Positions 11,769 to 23,100 of a DNA stretch of 64,000 nucleotides are shown here, one piece after another (the first letter of the stretch is position 1; each line of letters opens with the position of its first letter). The notes below the pieces were generated by a model. It was given only the letters and a program-made list of their open reading frames with translations, was not told where the DNA came from and did no database searches. Source of the DNA: Buxus sempervirens (Eukaryota; Streptophyta; Magnoliopsida; Buxales; Buxaceae); contig OX387187.1 in NCBI GenBank assembly GCA_947561395.2, forward strand, positions 24,967,829-25,031,828, read 5' to 3'. The position numbers were made by a program, and so were the translations under genes.

Positions 11769-11812
11769 TGGGATATTCGTATCTCACCCTACTGTTATTC
11801 CATTTTTTTCAG
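11769..11812 (+). promoter_or_regulatory. LTR hairpin plus acceptor-like TTTTTCAG (A3)
   Basis: TGGGATA pairs with TATCTCA around TTCG, with one G-T wobble. The pyrimidine run ends in CAG at 11812. It is homologous to the element in A2 at 3840-3882. Confidence 0.45.
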
Positions 11813-12398
11813 CTGATACGCAAGAGGGGGATCTCTTAGACTTCCAGGGAGAGATAGCTGAGTATTCTCCGGAGGATTACTATTATCCAGATCTTGTCTG
11901 AGGTGGATTGTTGCTATAGACTTAGTACATTTGATTGGATTATTATTATTCATTGGGTTGATGTATTGAGAGATGAGAGAGATAGTACCCAGTTATTTTA
12001 CCAGACTTTGATATTACTAATTGATGGTCAAACTTGATGTTCAGTTGAGGATTTTGAACTACACTTCCGCACATACTTGTTTCCGCAACTCTGATAGTAT
12101 AATAAGATAATGGATTTTGAATTCTTTGGTCTGGTATGTTTTGATGTTGTATATGATATGGGCCAGTAACACCTCGGATTTGGTTGTTGAACTAAATTGG
12201 GGTTGTTACAGTAGCGACCCGGGTTCGGGGCGTTACAACGAACTTCCCTAGAACACAACCGAGAACCGACTTAGAATCTCAAGCCGCAGACCAAAGCCCA
12301 AAATAGACTAACTTAGGCACCCAGGTGTCCGCCTGCACCCCATCAGGTGGTGGCAACTCCGAATTTTCCCGTGCCACGTTCCCGACGCGCGCACAGCC

Positions 12399-12416
12399 TG
12401 GCGACTCCGCTGGGGA
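12399..12416 (+). other. Primer binding site of B
   Basis: TGGCGACTCCGCTGGGGA begins three bases after the LTR end. The leading TGG fits pairing with a tRNA CCA end. Ogre elements are known to use tRNA-Arg, and this sequence is compatible with that; I have not matched it to a tRNA. Confidence 0.85.
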
Positions 12417-13938
12417 ACTCTCAGCCCAGTAGGACCCTGCTTAGATCGAGTCAGCTTAAGAGGGATTTAGTCGACATTTAGGAACTCTTGCTACCCCGCT
12501 TAGTAAGGTACGGAATACACGTAACTACGTGTTCTGGGGAGTCCTGTCACAAGGACGCGATAATTGCCTAAGGCAAGTGGAATTTAAGTTGTCCCCTGTG
12601 ACCCTCCACTTACCTGGGGATTCTCCCAGGACATCGTAATGCGTGCCAATTCTGCACCTTACTATACGAAGCAGTAAGGATTCCTTTATCACCTAAGTCT
12701 AGACAAAACTCACCCGTCTAGACACAGCACGCAGCCCGACTACACACACAGGCACACCACTACACCGTGGACGGATATTTTTAATTCCCACTTCTTTGCG
12801 ATAAACTGCGTGGGGTGGCACGCACGAGGGAGGCTGCGTGAATGATCCGACCCTAAATAGATGATTGAATCGGATATTGCAACTTCTTTACCAAAACTTA
12901 GACCTCTCTAGCAGCCTACCCTTCTGATTCCTATGAACTGATCTTTGGGATGGTATTAGCACCTACGCTCCAGTGGCTTCCCGGGGAAAGCAGGGTAAAC
13001 CCATCCCCCCAATTTTCTGGAGTCCATTAGCACCACTTGTTTCTTGCCGTGGCACACGAGGATCCAATACTGGTCCAGACCCTTGTAGGCTTATGTCTCG
13101 GGCTGGGTATCCTCCCCCACCTAACGTTTCTGAATGAACCTTACGTTGAGCATGAAAGGGTGAGTAGGATGTGAATGATGAATACAAGAGGAGTAAAATC
13201 GGAATAAAATCCCGAGTCCATTAGGGGCAGTAACCCCCGCTTTTTGCATCAAATTGAGTAAACCCTAGATCACGGGCGACCTCAGCCCTAATTTAGGAAG
13301 CTCACCTAATTTTGATCAGGGGGACCTCCCCAGATCCATGCATAGAGTCCTGTATGCTATGGGTCCTAACCCATTAGAGTCCGCTGGGAGCACTTTAAGT
13401 CCAGATTGGTCTTTTAGAGCAGATGAAAGCTGGCCAGATCAGACAAACAGATGAAAGCATGCCAGATCAGAACATAGGCGCTAAACCCTAGATCTAGGGA
13501 TTTTTAGCCCACCCACTTTGAAAGCAATTGGTACCCTCCCTTTTGGCTCCCAACAGCCTTAAGGATGAATTCTTTGCAGCTTTTGTAAATATCTCGTAAA
13601 AATTCACCCTCGCTGACAAGTTGTAATTGTTGCTATGTTCCGACACCAAAAGCAGATGAAAGAACAGATGAAAGACAGAAGACTGATCAGGACTTGAACG
13701 TGCTCCTCTACACAAGTATGTCTAGGAGTCGCGCCGTCATTGGCGCCAACCCTTAGGACCACACACCATGTGTGCCTGAGTTAAATTCCGCATTGTTTTG
13801 TTTTCGCTTTATTTGGTGAAGCATGTTAGAATAGCTAATGGTTCATCATGCTGCTTGAAATTATGCATATTATAGAACTGACTTAGAGTCTTGGTGTGGA
13901 ACCTTAAATTGACTCAGAATTTCGATCGGATAGTTGGC
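12417..13938 (+). other. Leader of B
   Basis: Noncoding 5' leader, colinear with 51663-53194 of E (reverse strand). It holds conserved small palindromes, for example CCTGGG/CCCAGG around GATTCT at 12613-12630, and a direct pair built on CAGATGAAAGC near 13421 and 13449. The frames 12963-13187 and 13494-13715 on the minus strand are not supported as genes. Confidence 0.6.
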
Positions 13939-15370
13939 ATGGCATCCTCATCCTCATCTGAGAGAACCCACTTCCCTAGGATAGAGAAGTGCGCTTGGGA
14001 TACCCCCTGATCCGTTCTTGGACAAGGCAGCTCCAAGGGAGTGAGCAGATTGAATGGGAGCACAAATACCATATGGGACAAACTTTGTCCCTATTAAATG
14101 TGCTGATCAATTGGGATATGATCCAAGCAGCCTTGCTTTTCTGGGATCCCCAGCTTTCAGTGTTTCAATTCGGGATCAATGAGTTGACACCCACAATTGA
14201 GGAACTTGACCTGTTCCTCCAATTTCGTGACTTAGGAGAACCTGCTAGGCCAAGTCTCAAAGAAAGCTACAAAAATGAAGCTTGTGTTTTCTTTGGCCTC
14301 TCAAGGGGAGAATTCCAGACCTTAGGAGATGACAAATCATTTACTCGGGTCTCCAAAACATTCCTAGCTGAGAAAATAGGAAACAAAAGCAGGAAAGACC
14401 TCGGGCTTGGTTTGACACCTTCACCCTTGTGGTTCTGTCACAAATCTTCTTTCCAACTGGGGGAGACACTATTAATTTGGCCCTCATGGAAATTGTGGAT
14501 CAACTCAGGGCAGGATACCGAATCATGCCACAAATCCTAGCTCAACTGTTCCATTCCCTGACTTTGTCCAAAAATGGAACCCGGAGGTTTCAAGGGTGCG
14601 CTCCCCTTCTCCACCTTTGGCTGCAAGACCACCTGATGATGTCATCACCTGTCAGTGCATATTACAAGGCAACCGGCAACAACATCCATTGGTTGGCTCA
14701 AAAAGAGATCAAACCAGACCTACCCGCTCGTGAGGATTGGTTTAACCACTTTCTCCACCTGAAGGGAGAAACAGACATTCGATGGTGGGGCACATACAAC
14801 ATCCCCTACACCCCCATCATAGCTTTCAAGAAAAGAGAGGGCCTTTCCCTGATAGGACTCACCCATGCCGTGCCGTACTATCCGATTCGGGTTTTGAGAC
14901 AGTTTGGGAAACCGCAGGGAATCCCCGTCAAGGACGACATGAGCCGTTTGATTGGTCCACTCACCAAGGGACTAAGGACCCAACTGCTGATGGAGTGGAA
15001 GATAGTGTGTGTATATCGAGAAGACATCTTCATCGAATCGCACTTTCGAGACTACGATTAGTGGATAGCTCGGGAATTTGGCCACAACGGCCCCCCACCT
15101 CTTCAGCCTGTCGCATCAGGTGACATTCCAGTTCCGCCCCCTAACACATATAGGGACAGGGTGGCTGAACTGCAGGAGACCCACTCCCGTATCCATTCAG
15201 CTTATGTGGATTCGAAACGGGAGAGTAGGCAGGCCAATATGGCCTTGCAACACGAAATGGAACTGGTGCGCAAGCGCGCCGAGGAGGACCGACGTCTGCG
15301 GAACAAGCTTCTGCGAGCCTTGAGGAGGCAGGACGTGTCCTCCCACTATGACGATGACCAACCTAGCTAG
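13939..15370 (+). pseudogene. Broken ORF1 of B (Ogre-type)
   Basis: This is the counterpart of the intact ORF1 of E. It starts at the same MASSSSSERT and ends at the same QPS-stop. Breaks relative to E are a one-base deletion near 14008, which ends the first frame after about 23 codons; a second one-base deletion near 14385; and a CAG-to-TAG stop at 15059. The core segments LLFWDPQLSVF, LTPTIEELDLFL, GLTHAVPYYPIRVLRQFGKP and the C-terminal basic coiled coil (about 15160-15345) remain readable across frames. The protein resembles the plant family called DUF7745; its role in the transposon is not known. Confidence 0.85.
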
Positions 15371-15714
15371 ACTTTGGCTTTGTTGTATTTTTGATAAGCA
15401 TGATGATGTACTTTGTGCCACGACGGCACCTTTTGACCTAAAGCATGAATTTATTTTCACTTTGCTATATATTGTTCAAACTTAACAAAACAAGAATTTG
15501 AAATAAAAGAATTAACCCCCTCCAATAGGGCAACTCGGTCTCCAACAGACCACCTCTCTTCAGATAATTGCAATGTTCTCGATCGCTGCGACCACCTAAT
15601 TTCCTTTGATTGCATCTCTTTCATTGAGATCACAAAACCCAGCAAGTGTTGAAAAACACCCAAGACTTTGAGCTCAGATCACACCCGTCTGTATCTTTCC
15701 AAGATCATTCGGTC
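15371..15714 (+). other. B spacer after ORF1
   Basis: Noncoding and colinear with E 49891-50228. No gene was seen; the minus-strand frames here have no homologue in E. Confidence 0.5.
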
Positions 15715-16210
15715 AAGCCTGTAGGGCACTGAAACCACCGGTGATTAAACCGGAGTTTGGTGGATGAACATCCTGGTATAGCCTTCCCCTTTGTGAGGCG
15801 CCGAAGTCAATGGTGATTAAACCAACGACTAGCTAAGGCACGCCCGGGAACTACTAGCCGAAATCTTGGGGCACTGAAGCCACCAGTGATTAAACCGTTT
15901 GGTGGATGAGCGTCTTGGCATAGCCTTCCCCTTTGTGAGGCGCTGAAGTCAATGGTGATTAAACCAACGACTAGCTAAGGCACGCCCGGGAACTACTAGC
16001 CGAAATCTTGGGGCACTGAAGCCACCGGTGATTAAACCGTTTGGTGGATGAGCGTCCTGGTATAGCCTTCCCCTTTGTGAGGCGCCGAAGTCAACGGTGA
16101 CTAAACCAATGACTTGCTAAGGCACGCCCAGGAACTACTAGCCGAAACTTGGCACCGACGCCACCAGTGAATGAACTGGAGGGTGGCTGAGGTACGCCTG
16201 GGTGCTACTT
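15715..16210 (+). repeat. About 145-bp tandem repeats, B spacer
   Basis: Units begin GCACTGAA at about 15727, 15872 and 16014, with a diverged copy near 16155. Each carries two GGTGATTAAACC stretches between pairing arms (CCACC with GGTGG; GTC..TGGT with ACCA..GAC). The spacer of E holds the same family at 49318-49890. Confidence 0.85.
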
Positions 16211-16269
16211 TCCAGCTCACCCCCTGCGGAGACCCTGCATTGGTCCAACCCCGTGATTCTGAGCTCAAA

Positions 16270-17000
16270 CAAAACCCCTTAAATTGAAGGTTCTCTTTCC
16301 TTGCCTAAACGGCTAAAATAGATCAGTGAAATAGAGTTCTCTCTCCCAGTTACCTGCGGGTAGCTAAAATAGATTCGGTCACCAGGGTTCTCTTCCCCAG
16401 TCGCTTCCGAGCGACTAAAATAGATCAACTCTCAAAAATATAGGGTTCTCTTTCCCAGTCGCTTCCGAGCGACTAAAATAGATCAGCTCTCAAAATACAG
16501 GGTTCTCTTTCCCAGTCGCTTCCGAGCAACTAAAATAGATCAGCTCTCAAAAAAAAATAGGGTTCTCTTTCCCAGTCGCCTCCGAGCGACTAAAATAGAT
16601 CAGCTTTCAAAAAAAACAGGGTTCTCTCTCCCAGTTGCTTGCGGGTGACTAAAATAGATTCGTTCAATAGGGTTCTCTTTCCCGGTCGTCTTAGGACAGC
16701 CAAAATAGATCAGTCTTTCAAAATACATTAGGGTTCTCTTCCCCGGTCGTCTTAGGACAACCAAAATAGATCAGTCCTCAAAATTCATTTGGGTTCTCTT
16801 CCCCGGTCGTCTCAGGACAGCCAAAATAGATCCGTCTTCAAATTCATTAAGGTTCTCTTCCCTTGTTACCTACGGGTAGCTAAAATAAATCAGTCTTCAA
16901 ATTCATTAAAGGTTCTCTTCCCTTGTTACCTACGGGTAGCTAAAATAGATAAGTTGGCTTCAAGTCAGGTTCTCTTCCCTCACGGTAGCTAAAATAGACT
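16270..17000 (+). repeat. 57-60-bp hairpin repeat array, B spacer
   Basis: About 13 copies occur of a unit made of GGTTCTCTTTCCC, a hairpin, then TAAAATAGATC. The hairpin arms vary: AGTCGC/GCGACT, AGTTACC/GGTAGCT, AGTTGC/GTGACT (with wobbles), GGTCGTC/GACAGCC (one mismatch). E has about six copies at 48840-49165. Confidence 0.88.
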
Positions 17001-17114
17001 AGTTAGTCAAATCATATCAGAAAACAAAACAAAATAATAATGAACAAATGAATAAATTCAATCAAATAAAGTTGAGTAAACAATTTCTGTAAAATTGCAC
17101 TAATGCCTGCTAAT

Positions 17115-17126
17115 TGTTCCATCAGG
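17115..17126 (+). promoter_or_regulatory. Acceptor-like site before gag of B
   Basis: TTGTTCCATCAG|G lies just upstream of the gag frame, with AG at 17124-17125. The frame after it (VPNIAFRSPYLLRSRRRLD then M) is open and conserved with E, without an ATG until 17183. This is consistent with a 3' splice site. Inferred. Confidence 0.4.
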
Positions 17127-20100
17127 TACCAAACATTGCTTTCAGAAGTCCGTACCTGTTAAGATCGAGAAGAAGGCTCGATATGGAACAGCAAGGAAAA
17201 CAGACGCCGCCAGGGCAACATCCTGCAGAGTCCAGTCATACACAGGTAGTAAATGAGATGTAGCAGAAGATGGACAGCATGAGTTTCATCATCCAGGAAC
17301 TAATGACAGAGCTGAGAGAGTTAAGGCAGGCCCCGCCAGTGGTACCGGTCACCAAGCAGCCACAGTCACAGTTCTCGCCACAAGTGGAAGTGGCACCACC
17401 GCCACGTCCGGCAAATCCCCCTCCCCTGGCACCACCACCCCCAGCCGCACCATTTCACGTTGCACAGCAAGATCAGTTTCTACCCATCCATCTGGGGCAG
17501 GGTGATGAGGACTGGTACAGGACCCAGGAAGTGCATTTTGAGGAGAAGTTGACTGCAGTAAGGGAGGAGAACAGAACAAAAATGGCTGCCCTGAAGGAGC
17601 AGCTCAAACAGCTCCAACCTAGCACAGTGCAAAGTGAGGCTACCCTGGAAAGCCTCTACTTCTTTTCAGACATCCAACTCCCGGCTAAGTTCAAATGCCC
17701 TGAGTTGCACCAATTTGACGGCACCGGGTGCCCACTAAACCATTTAAGGTCGTATTCATACGACATGTGCCAGTATGCCAAGAAAGAGCGAATCATGGTG
17801 CAATTCTTCCTGAAGTCTTTAACTGGGGCCGCTTACTCTTGGTTCTTGAGTCTGGACAAGGCTAAGATAAAGACATGGAATGACCTGGCAGCAGTCTTTA
17901 TCCAGTAGTACCGCCTAAATAGTCAGATTGTACAAACTAGGGCAGAACTATAGAGGCTGGCTAAGAAGATCTAGGAGTCAGTAAGAGAATACGCCAAGCG
18001 CTGGAAGGAACTGGCAACACTGGTACAGCCGCCGTTGTTAGAACAGGAAATGACATCCCTGTTTATTGCATCGTTGGGCCAACCTTTCTTCACTCTGCTG
18101 TTGGGGTAGAGTACGTCAAACTTCAACGACCTGATCTTGACCGCGGATCGAATTGAAGACGCGGTGAGAGCCGGGAAAATAGATAGCAGTGGGCAGAGTG
18201 CCGCACCAAGGAGGCCAGTGTCAGGGCAGACTAGCAGGAACCAAGGACAAGAGCCCCGAAGGCAGGAACATCAGGCAGTGAATTACGTGCACCCGGCACA
18301 GCCTTACCACTTCTCCCAAGGTCCAGAGGCAGTGGCACCCCAAGGAACCGGGCAGACGGCTTATCAAGGGGTAAGGAAGACAAAAGAAGAATTTGAAGCT
18401 AGGTTGAAGAGGGTTTTCACTCCCCTACCCTATGCACCAGCAGAGTTGCTACCTACTTTGCTGAAGAAAGGGTACCTGCAAACCAAAGCCCCGAATCCCA
18501 GACTAGTCAATGCCAGGAGCTACGACGCAGCAGAGCGGTGCGAGTACCACTCTGGTGCCCCAAGACACCATACCAATCGGTGTTGGGATTTGAGACACGA
18601 CATCCAAGACATGATTGATAGCAAGCGCATCACGATCGACCCGCCAGCACCACCCGCTCAGACTCCAACCGCCGGTGTAACTACCAACCCTCTCCCAGAT
18701 CACTAAAAAGCCTCCACTAGTAGAACGGCAAATCATGTGAGTAGCGATCAGGGCACCGGGCAGTTCGACCCTTCTACACTTATTGGCCGACCAGGGCAGA
18801 CAGTGAAGGTACAGATTCAAGCAGAAACCCACTCGACAGCGATTACAGTAAAAGAGAACACAGATGCCTACATTTGTGCTATAGAGGATGAACCTCAGAG
18901 CAGTGAGGAAGTCACGGGGCCATGGAACCCCATGCAATGTGGATGGATCAGTGACTCCCCGTCCCCTCCACGCAGAGAAGGAGTGGGCAGTTCCGAAGGA
19001 CCCTGGTACCGAGATGGGCCACAAGACACAGACGCATCAGTGGGCAGTTCAAGGGTACCTCCGCAGATGTCTACTGGATGGCCGCCTGAGTATATGTCTG
19101 CAACATCAGAGCCGGACCTGCAATCCCTCACCGATCCCCTATCAACTGAGCCGAGTTCAGAATCCTTCTCCCACAGCACGTCTGGGTGCTTTGGCCCCCC
19201 TCACGCCGCAGAAGAGGAGGAACCACCGTCTGCTCCTGAGCTCGTGGACCAGCCTGATCCGTATGAGAGCTCGGACGAGTCCGCGGATGCAGACTCAGAA
19301 GACGAATCAGCAGTGAACTCCCGAGAAGAAAGCAGGACAGTGAACATCATTGAAGGAGATGGAGGTGACTCCCCTACAGGTTTTCCTCTGGTGCACTTCA
19401 ACCCATCCGAAGACCAAGAATTCTTCTACCCAACCCCCATCTTTCACCCTAGCCCTTTAACCCTCAACATCTACGACATCATGGACTCGCCTCCACAAGA
19501 CCCCTTCTCCCTTTCATTTGAACCACCCACCCTCAACCTCTCCCAAATCCGTCTTGAACCACCTTCGTACAAGGCTGTACCCCTACCTCACCCCATCCAA
19601 TCCTTCCACCATCAAGCTACCTCCACCACCACCGTCGAGGCAGAAATCGACCGTATCACCCGATCCGGTCGTTACGTAAACACCGATCCCCTACCCGCAC
19701 CAGAGGAGGGAGCGGAGGCAGAAGCAAAGAGAAAAGAGAAAGGGAAGGAAGTGGTTACAGAATTACCACAGACCCTCAAGAGAAAGGGAAGGGCCACGGA
19801 AGAAGAAATCATAGATTTGCACCATAGTGTGTTCACTCCAGAGTACGACCTCCTCCAGCAGTTGAACAAGGTGCCCGCCCAAATCTCCATAATGTGACTT
19901 CTGATTGACTCAGAGAAGCACCGGGCAGTACTAATGAAGGTCTTGGGGGATGCACATGTGCTGGAAAGCACCGATCCTGAGCAGCTAGGAGCTGTGGTAT
20001 TAGTGATCATGGCACCCAGGCTATCTCTTTCTCTGTAGCGGATCTGCCACCTGAGGGTTGCGACCACACTGAGCAGCTTTACATCACAGTGAAATGTGTC

Positions 20101-23100
20101 GACCTCATCGTAAAACGTGCCATGATCGACAATGGATCGGCGTTGAATATATGTCCGATGAGGACATTCCATAGCCTGCAACTAAATCCTTCGATGATCA
20201 AGCCAAGCGCTCATAATGTCAGAGGCTTTGACAACGCCAAAAGAGACTCACTGGGAGGGGTCATTCTGGTGATCCTAATTGCAGATAGGCCCTTTACCAT
20301 GGAATTTGAACTCATGGATATCAACGCCTCATTCAACCTGCTAATCGGGAGGCCTTGGCTGCATCAGGTAGGAGCATTGTCCTCCACGCTGCACAGGATG
20401 GTCCGATTCGTATCAGGCAACGAACTCATCACGGTACATGCAGAAGACCACCGGGAGTTCGAAAAGGTCGGAGTACCTTATGTGGATTATGATTTGCCCA
20501 CCACACTCAATTTCCAAGCTGTAGAGATGGTGCAAGTGAATCATATCCCCAAATCTAAAAGGGGGCAACGGCTCTCGAAGAGGAGAAGAAAGTACATGTT
20601 TAGCGCTGCTGGCTGTGCAGACTGGGGTCTCAGAGCCGATGACAGACTGGGCAGGTATAAGCAGGTAATTAAGGCAGCCATCCAACCTCATGAGCAGACC
20701 ACTGGGTTTGGGTTGGGGTTCAGGCCACAGCCAAAAGACTACTCCCGACTCCTTGGGAACCGTACCGAAAGGAAAAGGGCAAGAACTGAAGGAAGAGACG
20801 TCCACTGGCCCATATGCGTGCACGAGAACTTATACCACCGCTTCACAAACATGGAGCGTGAAGCGGCCCAAGCCATCGAGAATATAGTCTCCCAAGGATG
20901 GGGAGATGAGTTTCTAGACACCCCTGCCATGGAAGAGGACTACATGCAAGGACTGGCTCAGATGCTCTGGGAAGAGCCACCATCCATGGAAATGATTGGA
21001 GACATAGTGGAAGTAGACCCATTGGCTTCTGAGGGGTCGCCAGATGGCCTGCCAACACTGGTCGCTCTAGACTCCGTTGACGAGGTCACCATGGCCTTTG
21101 CCCCACCAGATGAACAGTTCATCCCCGACGGGATCCCAGTCAACTCCGCGATTATGATGGAAATGCCACCACCTGCTCCCCTGGAGGAATCCAAAGAAGA
21201 AGGCCCTATCATGTATGTCTGCATGATGGAAGGGCGAGACAGCTCAGGAGCACCAACTCGCAGGCCAAGCTCGTCTCTTCCACCTCTCTATATCCCGCAC
21301 CCCGGAACTCGCGACGGTTTGAACCGCATGTTCCGTAGCATGCCTCAAGTGCTAGGACCAGTGCCGGAAGAAGTGTACCACGCAGCCTATGGCAAATGGG
21401 CGCCACCAGCTTACTCTTCCACTGTGTCTGGGATACCAACTGGGATACCCATAATGTTTGCACCCCCCAGAGTTGACCCAGCCAACGAAGTCACCATCGC
21501 ATAGGCGCCACCCGAGGACGAGATACCAATGGAAATCGCCCTCAATGGATCATGGGTAAGGGTATCGTCCGAGTCTGGCCCCCGATCAGAGAGAAGCCAG
21601 AACAAGCCGGTAGGAGGTGCAGCGCAGGATCCTATCTACATTTCTTCTGATGAGAGCGCCAACATGGTGCTGGCGGGAGAGCCAAAGAAGACGATTGCTA
21701 TCAACCAGGAAGATGAGGCAACACTAAAGAACTGGAGTGCTGTGCCCTTTGCTATCAACAAAGCTGCTATCCCAAAGGGGGTTTCTATCACCTCTGAAAT
21801 TTCTGTTGTAGCTGCTGCTGAAATTTTTAATGAATACCTGAATGCTTCCTACTACTTGCATCTGTTTGAAGAAGAAAATAACAAAAATAAACAACTTGAA
21901 CATCGCAATCTTAGTGTCGATCCCGACGCACACCTAGAAGATCTGGGGCACGGGATAGGTAATAAGATTGCCATAATTGAACAAAAATAACAAAAATAAA
22001 TTGAAAAGCCAGTGCAGATAGCAATAATAAATGAAATGCATGAGCCAGTGTCCAATCCTGAAAACGAGCAAGAACTCGACAAATCGGATTGGGGCACTTG
22101 CCCATCGTAGCAAGAAGATTCAGACATCGTCCCATGTGAGCCTTTCAAGCATGAGGACGACGATGAATCATGGGAGACCCCGCTTGAATTCTAGCTTGCA
22201 TTGGAAAGGCATGAAAAGGGTCCCCAGGCCAATATTAAGGAAACAGAGCAAATTGACATAGGTGAAATAGCACAACCAAGGATACTCCAAATTGGTAAAA
22301 AGCTGTCACAATTACTGAGAAAACAGATGATTGATTTTCTTAAATCTTATTCTGACTTGTTTGCATGGTCATACGAGGATATGCCCGGGTTAGACACGGA
22401 CTTGGTTGTGCATCGGTTACCAACAAAGTCTGAGGCCGTACCTGTGAAACAGAAGCTCAGGCGCACGAAGCCAGAATGGGCCCTGAAGATCAAGGAAGAG
22501 ATCACCAAGCAGTTGGATGCCGGATTCCTCCAAGTAACTCACTATCCAAAGTGGTTGGCCAACATCGTGCCAGTTCCCAAGAAAGACGGGAAAGTCAAGA
22601 TGTGTGTTGACTATAGAGATCTGAACAGAGCAAGTCCGAAGGACGACTTCCCATTGCCGCACATTGATGTACTGGTGGACAATACAGCAACGCATTCGAT
22701 GTTCTCTTTCATGGATGGTTTCTCTGGTTACAACCAGATAAGGATGGCACCTGAAGATATGGAGAAAACATCCTTCATCACGCACTGGGGCACTTACTGC
22801 TACCGCGTGATGCCGTTTGGACTGAAGAATGCGGGTGCTACATATCAGCGTGCGATGACTCTGTTGTTCCACGACATGATACACAGGGAGATGGAAGTAT
22901 ATGTGGATGACATGATAGCAAAATCCAAGGAATAAGAAGACCACTTGGTGAACCTTGGAAAGATGTTTGACAGACTCAGAAAGCACAAACTTCGGCTTAA
23001 CCCAAACAAGTGTGTGTTTGGAGTTACTTCAGGAAAACTGCTCGGCTTCATAGTGGGCAAGCGAGGCATTGAGGTCAACCCCGCCAAAGAAAAGGCAATT

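Larger units (their letters stand above)
9923..12237 (+). mobile_element. Family-A solo LTR (A3) in the B LTR
   Basis: The 2315-bp unit runs from TGTAAAACCCCG to GGGGCGTTACA. The flanks ACGGA (9918-9922) and ACGAA (12238-12242) are a TSD with one mismatch. The related LTR of E reads uninterrupted CTACGGACTTCCCC at this point, which confirms the insertion. No PBS or coding region is present. It has a TATATATAT box near 10148, a donor-like GAG|GTAGGT at 10350, a hairpin (TGGGATA/TATCTCA around TTCG) at 11769-11786, and TTTTTTTCAG with its AG at 11811-11812. Confidence 0.82.
6887..12395 (+). repeat. 5' LTR of B, interrupted by A3
   Basis: The LTR runs from TGTAAGCACC to CGCGCGCACA, immediately before GCC and the PBS. 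Without A3 and one TSD copy it is about 3.19 kb, against 3.33 kb for the LTR of E, to which it is clearly related but diverged. It holds a TATA box, a donor-like site and two palindrome clusters. The short reading frames in it are not conserved. Confidence 0.85.
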
